Of a stretch of 64,000 nucleotides of DNA, positions 1 through 11,422 are shown one piece after another. Made by a program: the position numbers and the translations under genes. The notes beneath the pieces were generated by a model, which worked only from the letters and a program-made list of their open reading frames with translations, had not been told where the DNA came from and did not search any database. The stretch comes from Streptomyces sp. ASQP_92 (lineage in GTDB: Bacteria; Actinomycetota; Actinomycetes; Streptomycetales; Streptomycetaceae). The stretch's first letter is position 1. Each line of letters starts with the position of its first letter. The DNA lies in assembly GCF_025399895.1 (NCBI RefSeq), contig NZ_JAODUA010000006.1, positions 1 to 64,000 on the forward strand, read 5' to 3'.

Positions 1-503
1 TGCCCGCTGCAGCCCGAATCGAATGACGTCAATCGCCAAAGCCATCCTCACCCTGGCGCGGCAACGTTGAAAAGGCTCACACATAGCGCCCGTATGGTGC
101 GGTGCCGGTCCCTCCCCTGTTGGGACCGGTACCGCACCACACGGGCGCCTTCGATCCACGCCGGCGTGACGTGGACCAAGAAGAGACCAAATCCGTGGTC
201 GACACCACAGCGGTCCGCATCGGGCTGCCTTCGGGTCCTTGGGCCCACGCGGTGAGGCCGTTGCCGTCCTGTCGTTACTCAGTCTTAAGTCGACCGAGAA
301 CGCGCGGCGTCATGATGGGCCTCTCTGACATGGACCTGGTGGCCCCGACGGGTTACATCCCGTGGCTGCCCCGCTACAACCAGATCCTGCCAGGTAGGGC
401 TTCCGGTGGGGATGCCCAGATTCCGCGCCGACGGCTTCTCCGCAGGTCAGCCGTATAGGGTGAGTTTTCCGGTCCGGATGGCAGGTGCGGAAGACAGTGA
501 GAG
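1..503. other. Left-edge intergenic region
   Basis: No convincing gene is seen in these 503 bases. The short open frames on both strands lack good ribosome binding sites and look like chance frames in GC-rich DNA. The one clear structure is a large imperfect inverted repeat at 86-148, listed separately. The gene to the left lies outside the window. Confidence 0.5.
86..148. repeat. Long imperfect inverted repeat (hairpin)
   Basis: Arms 86-112 and 122-148 (27 bases each) are complementary except at two positions, one of which is a G-U pair in RNA; the loop is 9 bases (113-121). The structure is strong enough to act as a terminator for a gene to the left of the window, or it may be a remnant of a small palindromic element. 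It has no long T tract. Confidence 0.6.
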
Positions 504-3500
504 GTGGAGACCTTGAGTCCAGGCTCAGGGGCACGCACGGCTTTCGCGGAGCGTCTCGCGTTGCTCTACAAGGAGGCCGGCGACCCTCCCCTCAAGCGCG
601 TCGCGGAGGCTGTGGTCCGTCTACAGCGCGTCGACGAGCGAGGGCGTCCGCTGCGGGTGTCCGCGCAGCGGATCAGTGACTGGCGGCGGGCCAAGAACGT
701 GCCCGCCCAATTCGCGGCCCTCGCTGTCGTACTGCAGATCCTGATACCCGAAGCACGGCGCTCGCGAGCCGCGCCCGTGTCCCCGGGTCTGTACGACCTG
801 GCTCACTGGCAGCGACTCTGGGAGCGCGCTGTCGCTGATCCGATCGGTGACCGCCCCACACCACCGTCGCTGGAGAAGGAACCGCCTCCGGTCGAAGCGT
901 CGGCCGTCCCCGGTGGCGTATGCCCGTACCGAGGCCTGGCTTCGTACCGTGAGCAAGACGCCCGATGGTTCTTCGGCCGCGAGCGGAGCACGGATGCCCT
1001 CGTCGCTCAACTCCGCACGGTGGAGAAGACGGGGAGCCTGGTCATGCTCGTGGGAGCCTCGGGGGCAGGAAAGTCGTCCCTGTTGAACGCCGGTTTGGTG
1101 CCTGTGTTGCAGGACGGCACGCTGAGCGGTGAGAACGGTCGGTCGCGGGCGGTCCTTCAACTCGTACCGGGAGTCGATCCTGTCGGGGCGTTGACGCACC
1201 AGATCCCTGAGCTCTCAGCCGTGGTCTCTGCCGTGAGGGCGTCAGCATCCGAGACCCCTGATATTCCGCAGTTCGGGGGTGCGGTGCGGCAGGCCTTGTC
1301 GGCCTGGGTACAACGCCAGACCTCCTCTGCCGCCTCCCCAGTCATCATCGTCGACCAGTTCGAGGAAGCGTTCACCCTCTGCTCCGACGAGGCGAACAGG
1401 CGCCAGTTCATCAAGCTGCTCCACGCAGCCTGCACGCCGGCCGAGGTGGGCGACCCGCCCCCCATGCTTGTCGTCCTCGGCATACGCGCCGACTTCTACG
1501 AGCAGTGCCTCGCCTATCCGGAACTCGCCGACGCGCTGCAGCACCGGCACATGGTGCTCGGCCCGCTGACCGCCGCAGAGCTGCGTGAAGCTGTCACCGG
1601 CCCGGCCAAGGCCGTAGGCATGGAGCTCGAACCCGGACTGACCGAGCTGATCGTCCGGGAAGTGAGCACCGGCGGCCCCCGCGGGGCTCAGAACGCGGGT
1701 GCACTGCCGCTCCTCTCCCACGCCCTGCTTGCCACCTGGCAACGGCGGAAGGGAGGAAAGCTGACGCTGGCCGGCTATCGCGCGGCGGGCGGAATCCAAG
1801 GGGCGGTGGCGGCGACCGCCGAGCGGGCCTGGTCGGACCTCGACCCGGCGGCACGCACGGCCGCGAGGTTGCTCCTCCTCAGGCTGGTCAGACTGGGCGA
1901 AGACACCCAGACGACCCGCAGGCGAGGGACACGACGCCAACTCGCCGAGGAGTCGGCGGATTCCCACAAGACGGAGGAATCGCTCGAAGCGCTGGCTCGC
2001 GCCCGATTGGTGACGCTCGACGCGGAAACCGTGGAGATCACCCACGAGGCGTTGCTCCACGCGTGGCCGCGTCTGCGCGACTGGATCGACGAGGACAGGG
2101 CCGGCAACCTGTTGCGCCAGCGCCTGGAGGAGGACGGGAGGGCGTGGGAGGAATCCCACCGGGACACGTCTCTGCTCTACCGGGGGTCCCGTCTGGAACA
2201 GGCCCGCGCCTGGGCGAAGTCTGCCGACGACACATTTCTGACCCGGGCCGCGAAAGAGTTCCTGGGTGCTTCGGCCAGACTGCGCAAGCGCACGGTCTGG
2301 ATCATGCGCGGTGGGATTGCGGCCCTGGTCGTCCTAGCGCTGTTGGCTGTCGGTGCGGCGGTCGTCGCATGGCAGCAGCGGGACGACGCCGTGTTCGAGC
2401 AGGTCGTCGCCGAAGCCGACCGGGTCCAGCACTCCGACCCGTCACTGTCGGCTCAGCTCGCCTTGGTGGCCCACAACCTGCGGCCGAACGATGAGGGCAC
2501 GAACAACCGGCTGATCTCGATAGTGAACGCGCCCCTGGCCACGCCGCTCCTTGGGCACACCGGCGCCGTCTACCTCACCTCTTTCAGTCCGAATGGGCGG
2601 ATCCTGGCCACGGCCAGCTACGACCGGACCGTTCGCCTGTGGGACGTCGCGGACCCGTCGCGCCCCAAGCAATTGGGCGAACCTCTCACCGGCCACACGA
2701 GTTGGGTGAGCAGCGCCGTCTTCAGCCCGGACGGCAGCACTCTCGCCAGTGCTTCGGACGATGGCACGGTGCGGCTGTGGGACATACGGGACCCCAGCCA
2801 CCCGCAACCGCTCGGTGCGCCTATGACCGGTCATGACGGCACGATCTACCTCCTGGCATTCAGCCCGGACGGACGAACTCTGGCCAGCGCGACGGAAGAT
2901 CACATCGTTCGTCTGTGGAACGTGACCAACCCCCGCCGGCCAAAGGAGCGTGGCGTCCTGACGGGCCATACCGCCTCCGTACGCTCCGTGGCCTTCAGCC
3001 CCGACGGACGGACGCTGGCAGCGGGTGGCAACAACGGCTCAATCAGGCTGTGGGACATGACCGATCCGGATCGTCCGGTGCAGTTCGACACGGTGCTGAC
3101 CGGCCACACCAGCACGGTGCACTCCGTGGCCTTCAGCCCCGACGGCCGCACTCTCGCCAGCGGGGGCAAGGACGACAGCGTTCGCCTGTGGAACGTGGCG
3201 GACCCAAGTCACGCTGCGCCGATCGGTTCCCCGCTCACCGGCCACACCGGTCCCATCTGGTCGGTGGCCTTCACCCGCGACGGGACAATGCTCGGTGCCA
3301 GCAGCGCGGACAGCACGGCAAGCCTGTGGAACGTCAGCGATCCGGCATACCCGTCGCAGGTCGGCGAGCCTCTCGCGGGGAGCAGTGGCGAAATGTACGC
3401 CCTGTCCTTCAGCCCCGATGGCCGAACTCTCGCCACGGGAAGTGGTGACAGCAAGGTGCGCCTGTGGTCGATACCGACGTCGGACATGATCGGCCGAGTC

Positions 3501-4520
3501 GGAGCGTTTCGGCCGGATGGGCAGATTCTCGCTACGGCCGCGCGAGACGACAGGGTTCGACTGTGGGACGTGGATGCTCCGGGTCGCCCGGTGGCGCTGG
3601 GCAAACCGTTCACACCCGGGGAGGGCGACGCTCGTTCGCTGGTGTTCTCCCCCGACGGCCACACGCTCGCAGTACTGATGGGAAACCAGTCAGTGGCGCT
3701 GTGGAACGTCTCCGATCCCAGTCGGCCCGTTTCCTACGGGCCGCCCATCGCGTTGCGGACCCGATTCTCAGGCGCCGATGCGTTGGCCATCAGCCCGAAC
3801 GGGCGGACGCTTGCAACCGACTACGACGACCGCACCATCCAACTGTGGGACATCAGCAACCCGTCGCACCATCGTCCACTCGGCGAGCCGCTCACCGGCC
3901 ACAAGGGCTACGTCAACTCCCTGGTCTTCAGCCCGGACGGCCGAACTCTCGCCAGCGGCAGCGCGGACGACACCGTCCGACTCTGGAACGTGGCTGACCC
4001 GAGCCACGCAGCACTGCTCGGATCACCTCTCACGGGGCACATCGGCCCCGTCAACGCGCTCTCCTACAGCCCCGACGGCAAGACCTTGGCCAGCGGCAGC
4101 GACGACGACACCGTCCGGCTCTGGAATGTCTCCCACCCCTCCAAGGCAAGCCGGTTGGGCACTCCTCTCACCGGTCACACCGAAGCGGTTGTGTCGCTGA
4201 CGTTCAGCCAGGATGGCCGCACCTTGGCGAGCGGCGGTAACGACAACACGGTCCGTCTCTGGGACATCGCCCATCCGTCCACCGCTTCACCGATCGGCCA
4301 ATCGATGAGCCCCAATGCCAAGACGGGCAACTTCCTGTCGTTCAGCCCCAAAAATCACATGCTCGGAGTGTCAAGCGGCAGCGACACCGTCCGGCTGTGG
4401 AACTTGGACGCCGGCGAAGCCGTGAGCCGCATTTGTTCGACCACCCGAGGCGTCCTCACACCGGAGAAGTGGCGAGAGAATCTGCCGCGGCTCTCATACG
4501 CGCCGCCTTGTGACCAGTGA
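504..4520 (+). CDS. nSTAND ATPase with 14 WD40 repeats, membrane anchored
   Basis: A 1338-residue signalling or effector-type protein of unknown function. Residues about 10-85 resemble a small helical, HTH-like N-terminal domain common on Streptomyces STAND proteins. A nucleotide-binding STAND domain follows, with Walker A at about 184-191 (GASGAGKS) and Walker B at about 280-287 (VIIVDQFEE, typical of the nSTAND1 group). One hydrophobic segment lies at about 602-622. From about 683 to 1320 there are 14 WD40-type repeats (core FSPDGRTLASGS..TVRLWD), enough for two seven-bladed propellers. Start is GTG at 504. It stands alone, convergent to tRNA-Ile, and is not part of the conserved Streptomyces origin gene order, so it is probably accessory. 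A role in phage defence or stress sensing is possible but only inferred. Confidence 0.88.
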   Translation: METLSPGSGARTAFAERLALLYKEAGDPPLKRVAEAVVRLQRVDERGRPLRVSAQRISDWRRAKNVPAQFAALAVVLQILIPEARRSRAAPVSPGLYDLAHWQRLWERAVADPIGDRPTPPSLEKEPPPVEASAVPGGVCPYRGLASYREQDARWFFGRERSTDALVAQLRTVEKTGSLVMLVGASGAGKSSLLNAGLVPVLQDGTLSGENGRSRAVLQLVPGVDPVGALTHQIPELSAVVSAVRASASETPDIPQFGGAVRQALSAWVQRQTSSAASPVIIVDQFEEAFTLCSDEANRRQFIKLLHAACTPAEVGDPPPMLVVLGIRADFYEQCLAYPELADALQHRHMVLGPLTAAELREAVTGPAKAVGMELEPGLTELIVREVSTGGPRGAQNAGALPLLSHALLATWQRRKGGKLTLAGYRAAGGIQGAVAATAERAWSDLDPAARTAARLLLLRLVRLGEDTQTTRRRGTRRQLAEESADSHKTEESLEALARARLVTLDAETVEITHEALLHAWPRLRDWIDEDRAGNLLRQRLEEDGRAWEESHRDTSLLYRGSRLEQARAWAKSADDTFLTRAAKEFLGASARLRKRTVWIMRGGIAALVVLALLAVGAAVVAWQQRDDAVFEQVVAEADRVQHSDPSLSAQLALVAHNLRPNDEGTNNRLISIVNAPLATPLLGHTGAVYLTSFSPNGRILATASYDRTVRLWDVADPSRPKQLGEPLTGHTSWVSSAVFSPDGSTLASASDDGTVRLWDIRDPSHPQPLGAPMTGHDGTIYLLAFSPDGRTLASATEDHIVRLWNVTNPRRPKERGVLTGHTASVRSVAFSPDGRTLAAGGNNGSIRLWDMTDPDRPVQFDTVLTGHTSTVHSVAFSPDGRTLASGGKDDSVRLWNVADPSHAAPIGSPLTGHTGPIWSVAFTRDGTMLGASSADSTASLWNVSDPAYPSQVGEPLAGSSGEMYALSFSPDGRTLATGSGDSKVRLWSIPTSDMIGRVGAFRPDGQILATAARDDRVRLWDVDAPGRPVALGKPFTPGEGDARSLVFSPDGHTLAVLMGNQSVALWNVSDPSRPVSYGPPIALRTRFSGADALAISPNGRTLATDYDDRTIQLWDISNPSHHRPLGEPLTGHKGYVNSLVFSPDGRTLASGSADDTVRLWNVADPSHAALLGSPLTGHIGPVNALSYSPDGKTLASGSDDDTVRLWNVSHPSKASRLGTPLTGHTEAVVSLTFSQDGRTLASGGNDNTVRLWDIAHPSTASPIGQSMSPNAKTGNFLSFSPKNHMLGVSSGSDTVRLWNLDAGEAVSRICSTTRGVLTPEKWRENLPRLSYAPPCDQ

Positions 4521-4608
4521 CGAAGAGAACGTGATACCAGTCACAATTCGTCATTCCAGACGGGCAGTCAAGTGCCGCTCACAGCAGCGTTGTTAGTGTT
4601 ACCTACAA

Positions 4609-4648
4609 GCCCGACCGCTGGTGCATCCCCCGTCGCCAGCGGTCGGGC
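4609..4648 (+). terminator. Terminator of the nSTAND-WD40 gene
   Basis: Perfect 13-bp stem (4609-4621 with 4636-4648) and a 14-base loop, followed by ATTTCT. It lies about 90 bases after the stop codon of the nSTAND gene. Confidence 0.7.
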
Positions 4649-4893
4649 ATTTCTATGCCCCCTCCAAGTCAGCATCAGGACGGGCTGCGGAGGACACCAG
4701 GCAAGCAGAGATGAGCCTCGCCACGCCGTTCCGGCAGTCTCGGTCCGGGTCGGCCTCAGATGGGCCCCTTAGAGGCGCACAGAGCCGCCGAGCGGATGCT
4801 TGGGAGAAATCTGGGAGACGATCATCGGGCGTCAGGCGCCCCGATCCCTCCTCAGACCAACGCAGACCGACACCCGTACGCAGCCGGAAACAC

Positions 4894-4930
4894 GAAGAAG
4901 GCGCCTCCCACCTGGGGAGACGCCTTCTTC
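4894..4930 (-). terminator. Terminator downstream of tRNA-Ile
   Basis: GAAGAAGGCG at 4894 pairs with CGCCTTCTTC ending at 4930, with further pairing (CTCCC with GGGAG) inside. It lies 16 bases past the 3' end of the leftward tRNA-Ile gene. Confidence 0.75.
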
Positions 4931-4946
4931 ACTGGTACTGCTTCTG

Positions 4947-5020
4947 TGGGGCTAACAGGATTTGAACCTGTGGCCTCATCCTTATCAGGGATGCGCTCTA
5001 ACCAACTGAGCTATAGCCCC
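4947..5020 (-). tRNA. tRNA-Ile (anticodon GAT)
   Basis: Read on the minus strand, the 74 bases start GGGGCTATAGCTCAGTTGG and end TTAGCCCCA. The acceptor stem GGGGCTA/TAGCCCC, D arm, anticodon loop CTGATAA (anticodon GAT) and T arm with GGTTCAAATCC are all visible. CCA is not fully encoded. It follows the DUF3566 gene, as ileT does in mycobacteria. Confidence 0.97.
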
Positions 5021-5117
5021 GCCGCGCTTTGCGGGATGTCCCGCGCGCTGACCTCTGAAGATTAGCGCACGGGACGGCCAGTCCCAAAATCGATAGCCGC
5101 GCGGCCGTGAACGGCGG

Positions 5118-5753
5118 CTACTCGTCCTCGGCGAGCGTGAGCTCGACGCCGCCCACGAAACCGGCCGAGAGGTTGTAGATGAACGCGCCCAGCGTCGCGA
5201 GCGCGGTGGCGAGCACCACGTCGATGACCGCGATGACCGACGTGAACAGCAGCACCCGCGGCAGCGACAGGAACGACTGGAGGTCGAAGCCGTTGGAGTC
5301 GTTCGAGCCCGTGGCCTCGCTGATCGTGCCGCCGACCGTGGAGAACACGCCCATCGCGTCCATGACCATCCACAGCACGGCGGCCGCGATGACCGTGCAG
5401 ATGCCGAGCGCGATGGACAGCAGGAAGCTGACCTTCATCACCGACCACGGGTCGGCCTTGGCCACCCGCAGTCGCGCCTTGCGCGTACGGGGCGTCGTGC
5501 GTGCCCCGGTGCGCGGCCGGCGTACGCCGTCGGCGCCACGCTGGGGCGCCGGGTACGCCTGCGGCGGGTGGTAGGGCTGCTGACCGCCGTGCGCGGACTT
5601 GTCGCGCTCGCCGGGCAGAGCCCCGCTCTCATACTCCGCGCGGCCCTGTGGGCCCCGGGTCTCCGTCACCGTTACCCCCTGGGAGTCCGCGGCAGGGCCA
5701 CGGGCACCATTCGCTCCGGAAGCGGCCGCTCCGGCGCCCGTGGCTCCACTCAC
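5118..5753 (-). CDS. DUF3566 membrane protein
   Basis: 211 residues. The N-terminal ~95 residues are low complexity and disordered (Ala, Gly, Pro, Arg rich). Then come a conserved DUF3566 block beginning around KADPWSVMKVSF, a first membrane segment (SFLLSIALGICTVIAAAVLW), a polar extracellular stretch, and a second membrane segment (LLFTSVIAVIDVVLATALA), ending in an acidic tail. The gene directly follows gyrA (3-base gap) and is probably in the gyrB-gyrA operon, as is its mycobacterial counterpart Rv0007. Function is unknown; mycobacterial relatives have been linked to the cell envelope and division. Confidence 0.9.
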   Translation of the reverse strand: MSGATGAGAAASGANGARGPAADSQGVTVTETRGPQGRAEYESGALPGERDKSAHGGQQPYHPPQAYPAPQRGADGVRRPRTGARTTPRTRKARLRVAKADPWSVMKVSFLLSIALGICTVIAAAVLWMVMDAMGVFSTVGGTISEATGSNDSNGFDLQSFLSLPRVLLFTSVIAVIDVVLATALATLGAFIYNLSAGFVGGVELTLAEDE

Positions 5754-5756
5754 GCT

Positions 5757-8354
<2,598 letters not shown>

Positions 8355-8398
8355 TGCTGGTTCTCAAGTCCTTTCGAAGCGGTCAGCGACAGACCGAG

Positions 8399-10438
8399 TC
8401 AGATGTCGAGGAAGCGGACGTCCCGCGCGTTGCGCTGGATGAACGAGCGGCGCGCCTCGACGTCCTCGCCCATCAGCACCGAGAACAGGTCGTCGGCCTG
8501 GGCCGCGTCGTCCAGGGTGACCTGGCCGAGCACGCGGTGCTCGACGTCCATCGTGGTGATGCGCAGCTCCTCGGCGTTCATCTCACCGAGACCCTTGAAG
8601 CGCTGGATCGAGTCCTCGCGGATGCGCTTGCCGTTCTGCTTGCCGAGCTCCACGAGCGCGTCGCGCTCACGGTCCGAGTACGCGTACTCGAAGTCGTCCC
8701 GGCCCCACTTGATCTTGTAGAGCGGCGGGCGCGACAGGTAGACGTGCCCGGCCTCGACCAGCGGCCGCATGAAGCGGAACAGGAAGGTCAGGAGCAGGGT
8801 GTTGATGTGCTGGCCGTCGACGTCGGCGTCCGCCATCAGGATGATCTTGTGATAGCGGAGCTTCTCGATGTCGAAGTCCTCGTGGACCCCGGTACCGAAC
8901 GCCGAGATCAGCGCCTGGACCTCGGTGTTCTGCAGGATCTTGTCGATCCGCGCCTTCTCGACGTTCAGGATCTTGCCTCGGATGGGCAGGATCGCCTGGT
9001 ACATCGGGTTGCGGCCGGACTTCGCAGAACCACCGGCGGAGTCACCCTCGACGATGAAGATCTCGCACTTGGTGGGGTCGTTGGACTGGCAGTCCGAGAG
9101 CTTGCCGGGCAGCGAAGCCGACTCCAGCAGTCCCTTGCGGCGGGTCAGGTCACGCGCCTTGCGGGCGGCGACGCGGGCCGTCTGCGCCTGGATGGACTTG
9201 CGGATGATGTCCGCGGCCTCGACGGGGTTGCGGTCGAACCAGTCGGTGAGGTGCTCGTGCACCACCTTCTGAACGAACGTCTTCGCCTCGGTGTTGCCCA
9301 GCTTGGTCTTGGTCTGACCCTCGAACTGCGGCTCACCCAGCTTGACGGAGATGATCGCCGTCAGACCCTCGCGGATATCCTCGCCCGAGAGGTTGTCGTC
9401 CTTCTCGCGCAGCAGCTTCTTGTCACGGGCGTACCGGTTGACCAGGCCCGTGAGCGCGGCGCGGAATCCCTCCTCATGCGTACCCCCCTCATGCGTGTGG
9501 ATGGTGTTCGCAAAGGAGTAAACGCCCTCGCTGTACTGAGAGTTCCACTGCATCGCGATCTCGGCCGAGAGGAGTCGCTCCTTGTCCTCGGCCTCGATGT
9601 CGATCACGGTCGGGTGGATCAGCTCGCCCTTGCGCGAGTTGAGGTACTTCACGAAGTCGACGATGCCGCCCTCGTAGAAGTACGTCACCGTGAGGGGGTT
9701 GGCCTCCTCGCCCTCCTCCGCGGAGTCCGCGCCGGAGACCGCCTTCGCCGACTCGCGCTCGTCGGTGAGCGTCAGGGTCAGGCCCTTGTTGAGGAAGGCC
9801 ATCTCCTGGAAGCGCCGCGACAGCGTCTCGAAGGAGTACTCGGTGGTCTCGAAGATGTCCCCGTCGGCCCAGAAGGTGACCGAGGTGCCGGTCTTCTCGA
9901 TGGCCTCGTGCTTGGCGAGCGGCGCCGTCGGGACACCCAGCTTGTAGTCCTGCGTCCAGCGGTAGCCGTCGGTCTTGACCTCGACGGCGACCTTGGTGGA
10001 CAGCGCGTTCACCACGGACACACCCACGCCGTGCAGACCGCCGGAGACGGCGTAGCCGCCGCCGCCGAACTTGCCGCCCGCGTGCAGCACGGTGAGCACG
10101 ACCTCGACGGCCGGCTTCCCCTCGGACGGGACGATGCCCACTGGGATGCCGCGGCCGTTGTCGACGACGCGCACGCCGCCGTCGGCCAGGATCGTGACGT
10201 CGATCGTGTCCGCGTGCCCGGCGAGGGCCTCGTCGACGGAGTTGTCGACGACCTCGTACACAAGGTGGTGCAAGCCCCGCTCACCGGTCGAGCCGATGTA
10301 CATGCCGGGTCGCTTGCGGACCGCGTCCAGACCTTCGAGGACGGTAATCGCGCTGGCGTCGTACGAGGCGGTGACCTCGCCGTTCTCGCCGACGGCAGTG
10401 GACGGGGTGTTCTCGTTGGGGTTGCCGGAATCGGCCAC
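8399..10438 (-). CDS. gyrB: DNA gyrase subunit B
   Basis: 679 residues. ATPase and Toprim subunit of gyrase. Visible features are the GHKL ATP-binding motifs (EVVDNSVDEA, DNGRGIPVG, GGLHGVGVSVVNALS), the transducer domain, the Toprim motif EGDSAGGSAK with the metal-binding DADVDGQHI, and GLGEMN near the end. Start chosen at the GTG at 10438 (protein begins MADSGNPNENTPS, as in other Streptomyces GyrB), with AAAGGG eight bases upstream; an upstream in-frame start would add eight unconserved residues. A segment of acidic residues near the middle is the variable insertion seen in Streptomyces. Confidence 0.99.
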   Translation of the reverse strand: MADSGNPNENTPSTAVGENGEVTASYDASAITVLEGLDAVRKRPGMYIGSTGERGLHHLVYEVVDNSVDEALAGHADTIDVTILADGGVRVVDNGRGIPVGIVPSEGKPAVEVVLTVLHAGGKFGGGGYAVSGGLHGVGVSVVNALSTKVAVEVKTDGYRWTQDYKLGVPTAPLAKHEAIEKTGTSVTFWADGDIFETTEYSFETLSRRFQEMAFLNKGLTLTLTDERESAKAVSGADSAEEGEEANPLTVTYFYEGGIVDFVKYLNSRKGELIHPTVIDIEAEDKERLLSAEIAMQWNSQYSEGVYSFANTIHTHEGGTHEEGFRAALTGLVNRYARDKKLLREKDDNLSGEDIREGLTAIISVKLGEPQFEGQTKTKLGNTEAKTFVQKVVHEHLTDWFDRNPVEAADIIRKSIQAQTARVAARKARDLTRRKGLLESASLPGKLSDCQSNDPTKCEIFIVEGDSAGGSAKSGRNPMYQAILPIRGKILNVEKARIDKILQNTEVQALISAFGTGVHEDFDIEKLRYHKIILMADADVDGQHINTLLLTFLFRFMRPLVEAGHVYLSRPPLYKIKWGRDDFEYAYSDRERDALVELGKQNGKRIREDSIQRFKGLGEMNAEELRITTMDVEHRVLGQVTLDDAAQADDLFSVLMGEDVEARRSFIQRNARDVRFLDI

Positions 10439-10879
10439 GAAGCGCCCTTTCTGGCACAGCACAGGCCTTCCCCCGCACGGGCGGGAGCGGCTGCGTCGTT
10501 CAGCGATGGTCAGCGTCGGACACCGCCCCCGGGGGCTGGCGGCCGACCGCGTCTTTCGGTGGGTCCCGCGAGGACGGCGGGATTACTGACCAGTCTACCG
10601 GTAGCGCCGACATGAATGGGGGTTTGCCGGTACCTGAGTCCGCATGTGCCGCCCTGGGCGGGCGCCTACCGACTCCCCATATTCGGGGAGGGGCCCCAGG
10701 AGCCTCACACGGGCATTCAGCGCTTCGGCCTGTCAACCTCCGACTACCGTGAGGGACACCTCATGCCTCACAGGGGTCCCGAGGGCCCTCTCAGGCCCCG
10801 TTTTCGCATGTCACAGGGGTGCCGAGCAGGGCTGCGGAAGCCGGCCGCGGGAGCCCTCGGAGCGGAAGGCCCGGCCCGG
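10439..10879. other. Intergenic region upstream of gyrB
   Basis: 441 bases between gyrB and the DciA-like gene, both leftward. It should hold the gyrB promoter: a -10-like TAGACT on the minus strand lies at 10592-10597, but no good -35 is seen. A small hairpin (CTCCCC/GGGGAG, 10673-10690) could end the upstream transcript. A 16-base direct repeat with one mismatch occurs at 10768-10783 and 10811-10826. No gene is supported. Confidence 0.45.
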
Positions 10880-11422
10880 TCAGCCGTAGGTGTCGCCGGG
10901 CCCGGTGCTTCCCGGCGCGCGCAGCTTGCCGTAGCGCTGCGGCGGCCCGCTCGGCCCGTACACCTTGATCAGCCGTACGGTGCCGTGGCCCAGGTCGGTG
11001 TTGATGCGCGCCACCAGCTGGGGCGCGAGCAGCCGCAGCTGGGTCGCCCAGGACGTCGAGTCGCACCGCACGACGAGGACCTGGTCCTCCTTGTCGTACG
11101 GGCCGGGCACCGTGTGCTTGGCGAGTTCCTCGCCGACGATCTCCGGCCAGCGGCCCAGCACCCCGGCCACCGCCGTCGGCGTCTCCCAGCCGCTCTCCCT
11201 GATCAGCCGGTTGATCGCGGCGCCCAGCGGCAGCGGGTCGCGCCCGTCGGCCCGGGCGCCGGAACGCAGCCCGCCGCCCCTGCGCGCCTGCTTGCGCTGC
11301 TGGGCCGCCTCACCGCGCGCCTTGGCCTGCTCCCTCGCCGCGTGCAGCGCGACCCGCGCCAGGTCGATGCCGGAGACCTCGGGCACCTTGGACTGCTCGG
11401 CCGGGCCGGTCGCCTCGCTCAT
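10880..11422 (-). CDS. dciA: DciA-like DUF721 protein (helicase-associated)
   Basis: 180 residues with a charged, disordered N-terminus (to about 65) and a C-terminal DUF721 domain (LGAAINRLIRESGWE ... VLGRWPEIVGEELAKHTVP ... LVVRCDSTSWATQLRLL). DUF721 is the DciA family, proposed to help place the replicative helicase DnaB in bacteria lacking DnaC/DnaI; the mycobacterial counterpart Rv0004 sits at the same place after recF. Its start overlaps the recF stop (ATGA at 11419-11422), so translation is probably coupled. Family assignment is firm; function is inferred from homologues. Confidence 0.9.
   Translation of the reverse strand: MSEATGPAEQSKVPEVSGIDLARVALHAAREQAKARGEAAQQRKQARRGGGLRSGARADGRDPLPLGAAINRLIRESGWETPTAVAGVLGRWPEIVGEELAKHTVPGPYDKEDQVLVVRCDSTSWATQLRLLAPQLVARINTDLGHGTVRLIKVYGPSGPPQRYGKLRAPGSTGPGDTYG

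Larger units (their letters stand above)
4521..4946. other. Intergenic region between nSTAND gene and tRNA-Ile
   Basis: This 426-base gap carries two hairpin terminators (4609-4648 and 4894-4930). No credible gene is seen. No second tRNA is found here, although mycobacteria carry alaT next to ileT. Confidence 0.6.

Noticed and set aside
4621..4965. Short plus-strand frames between the nSTAND gene and tRNA-Ile
   Set aside because: No ribosome binding site or family motif; they run through terminator hairpins and into the tRNA gene.
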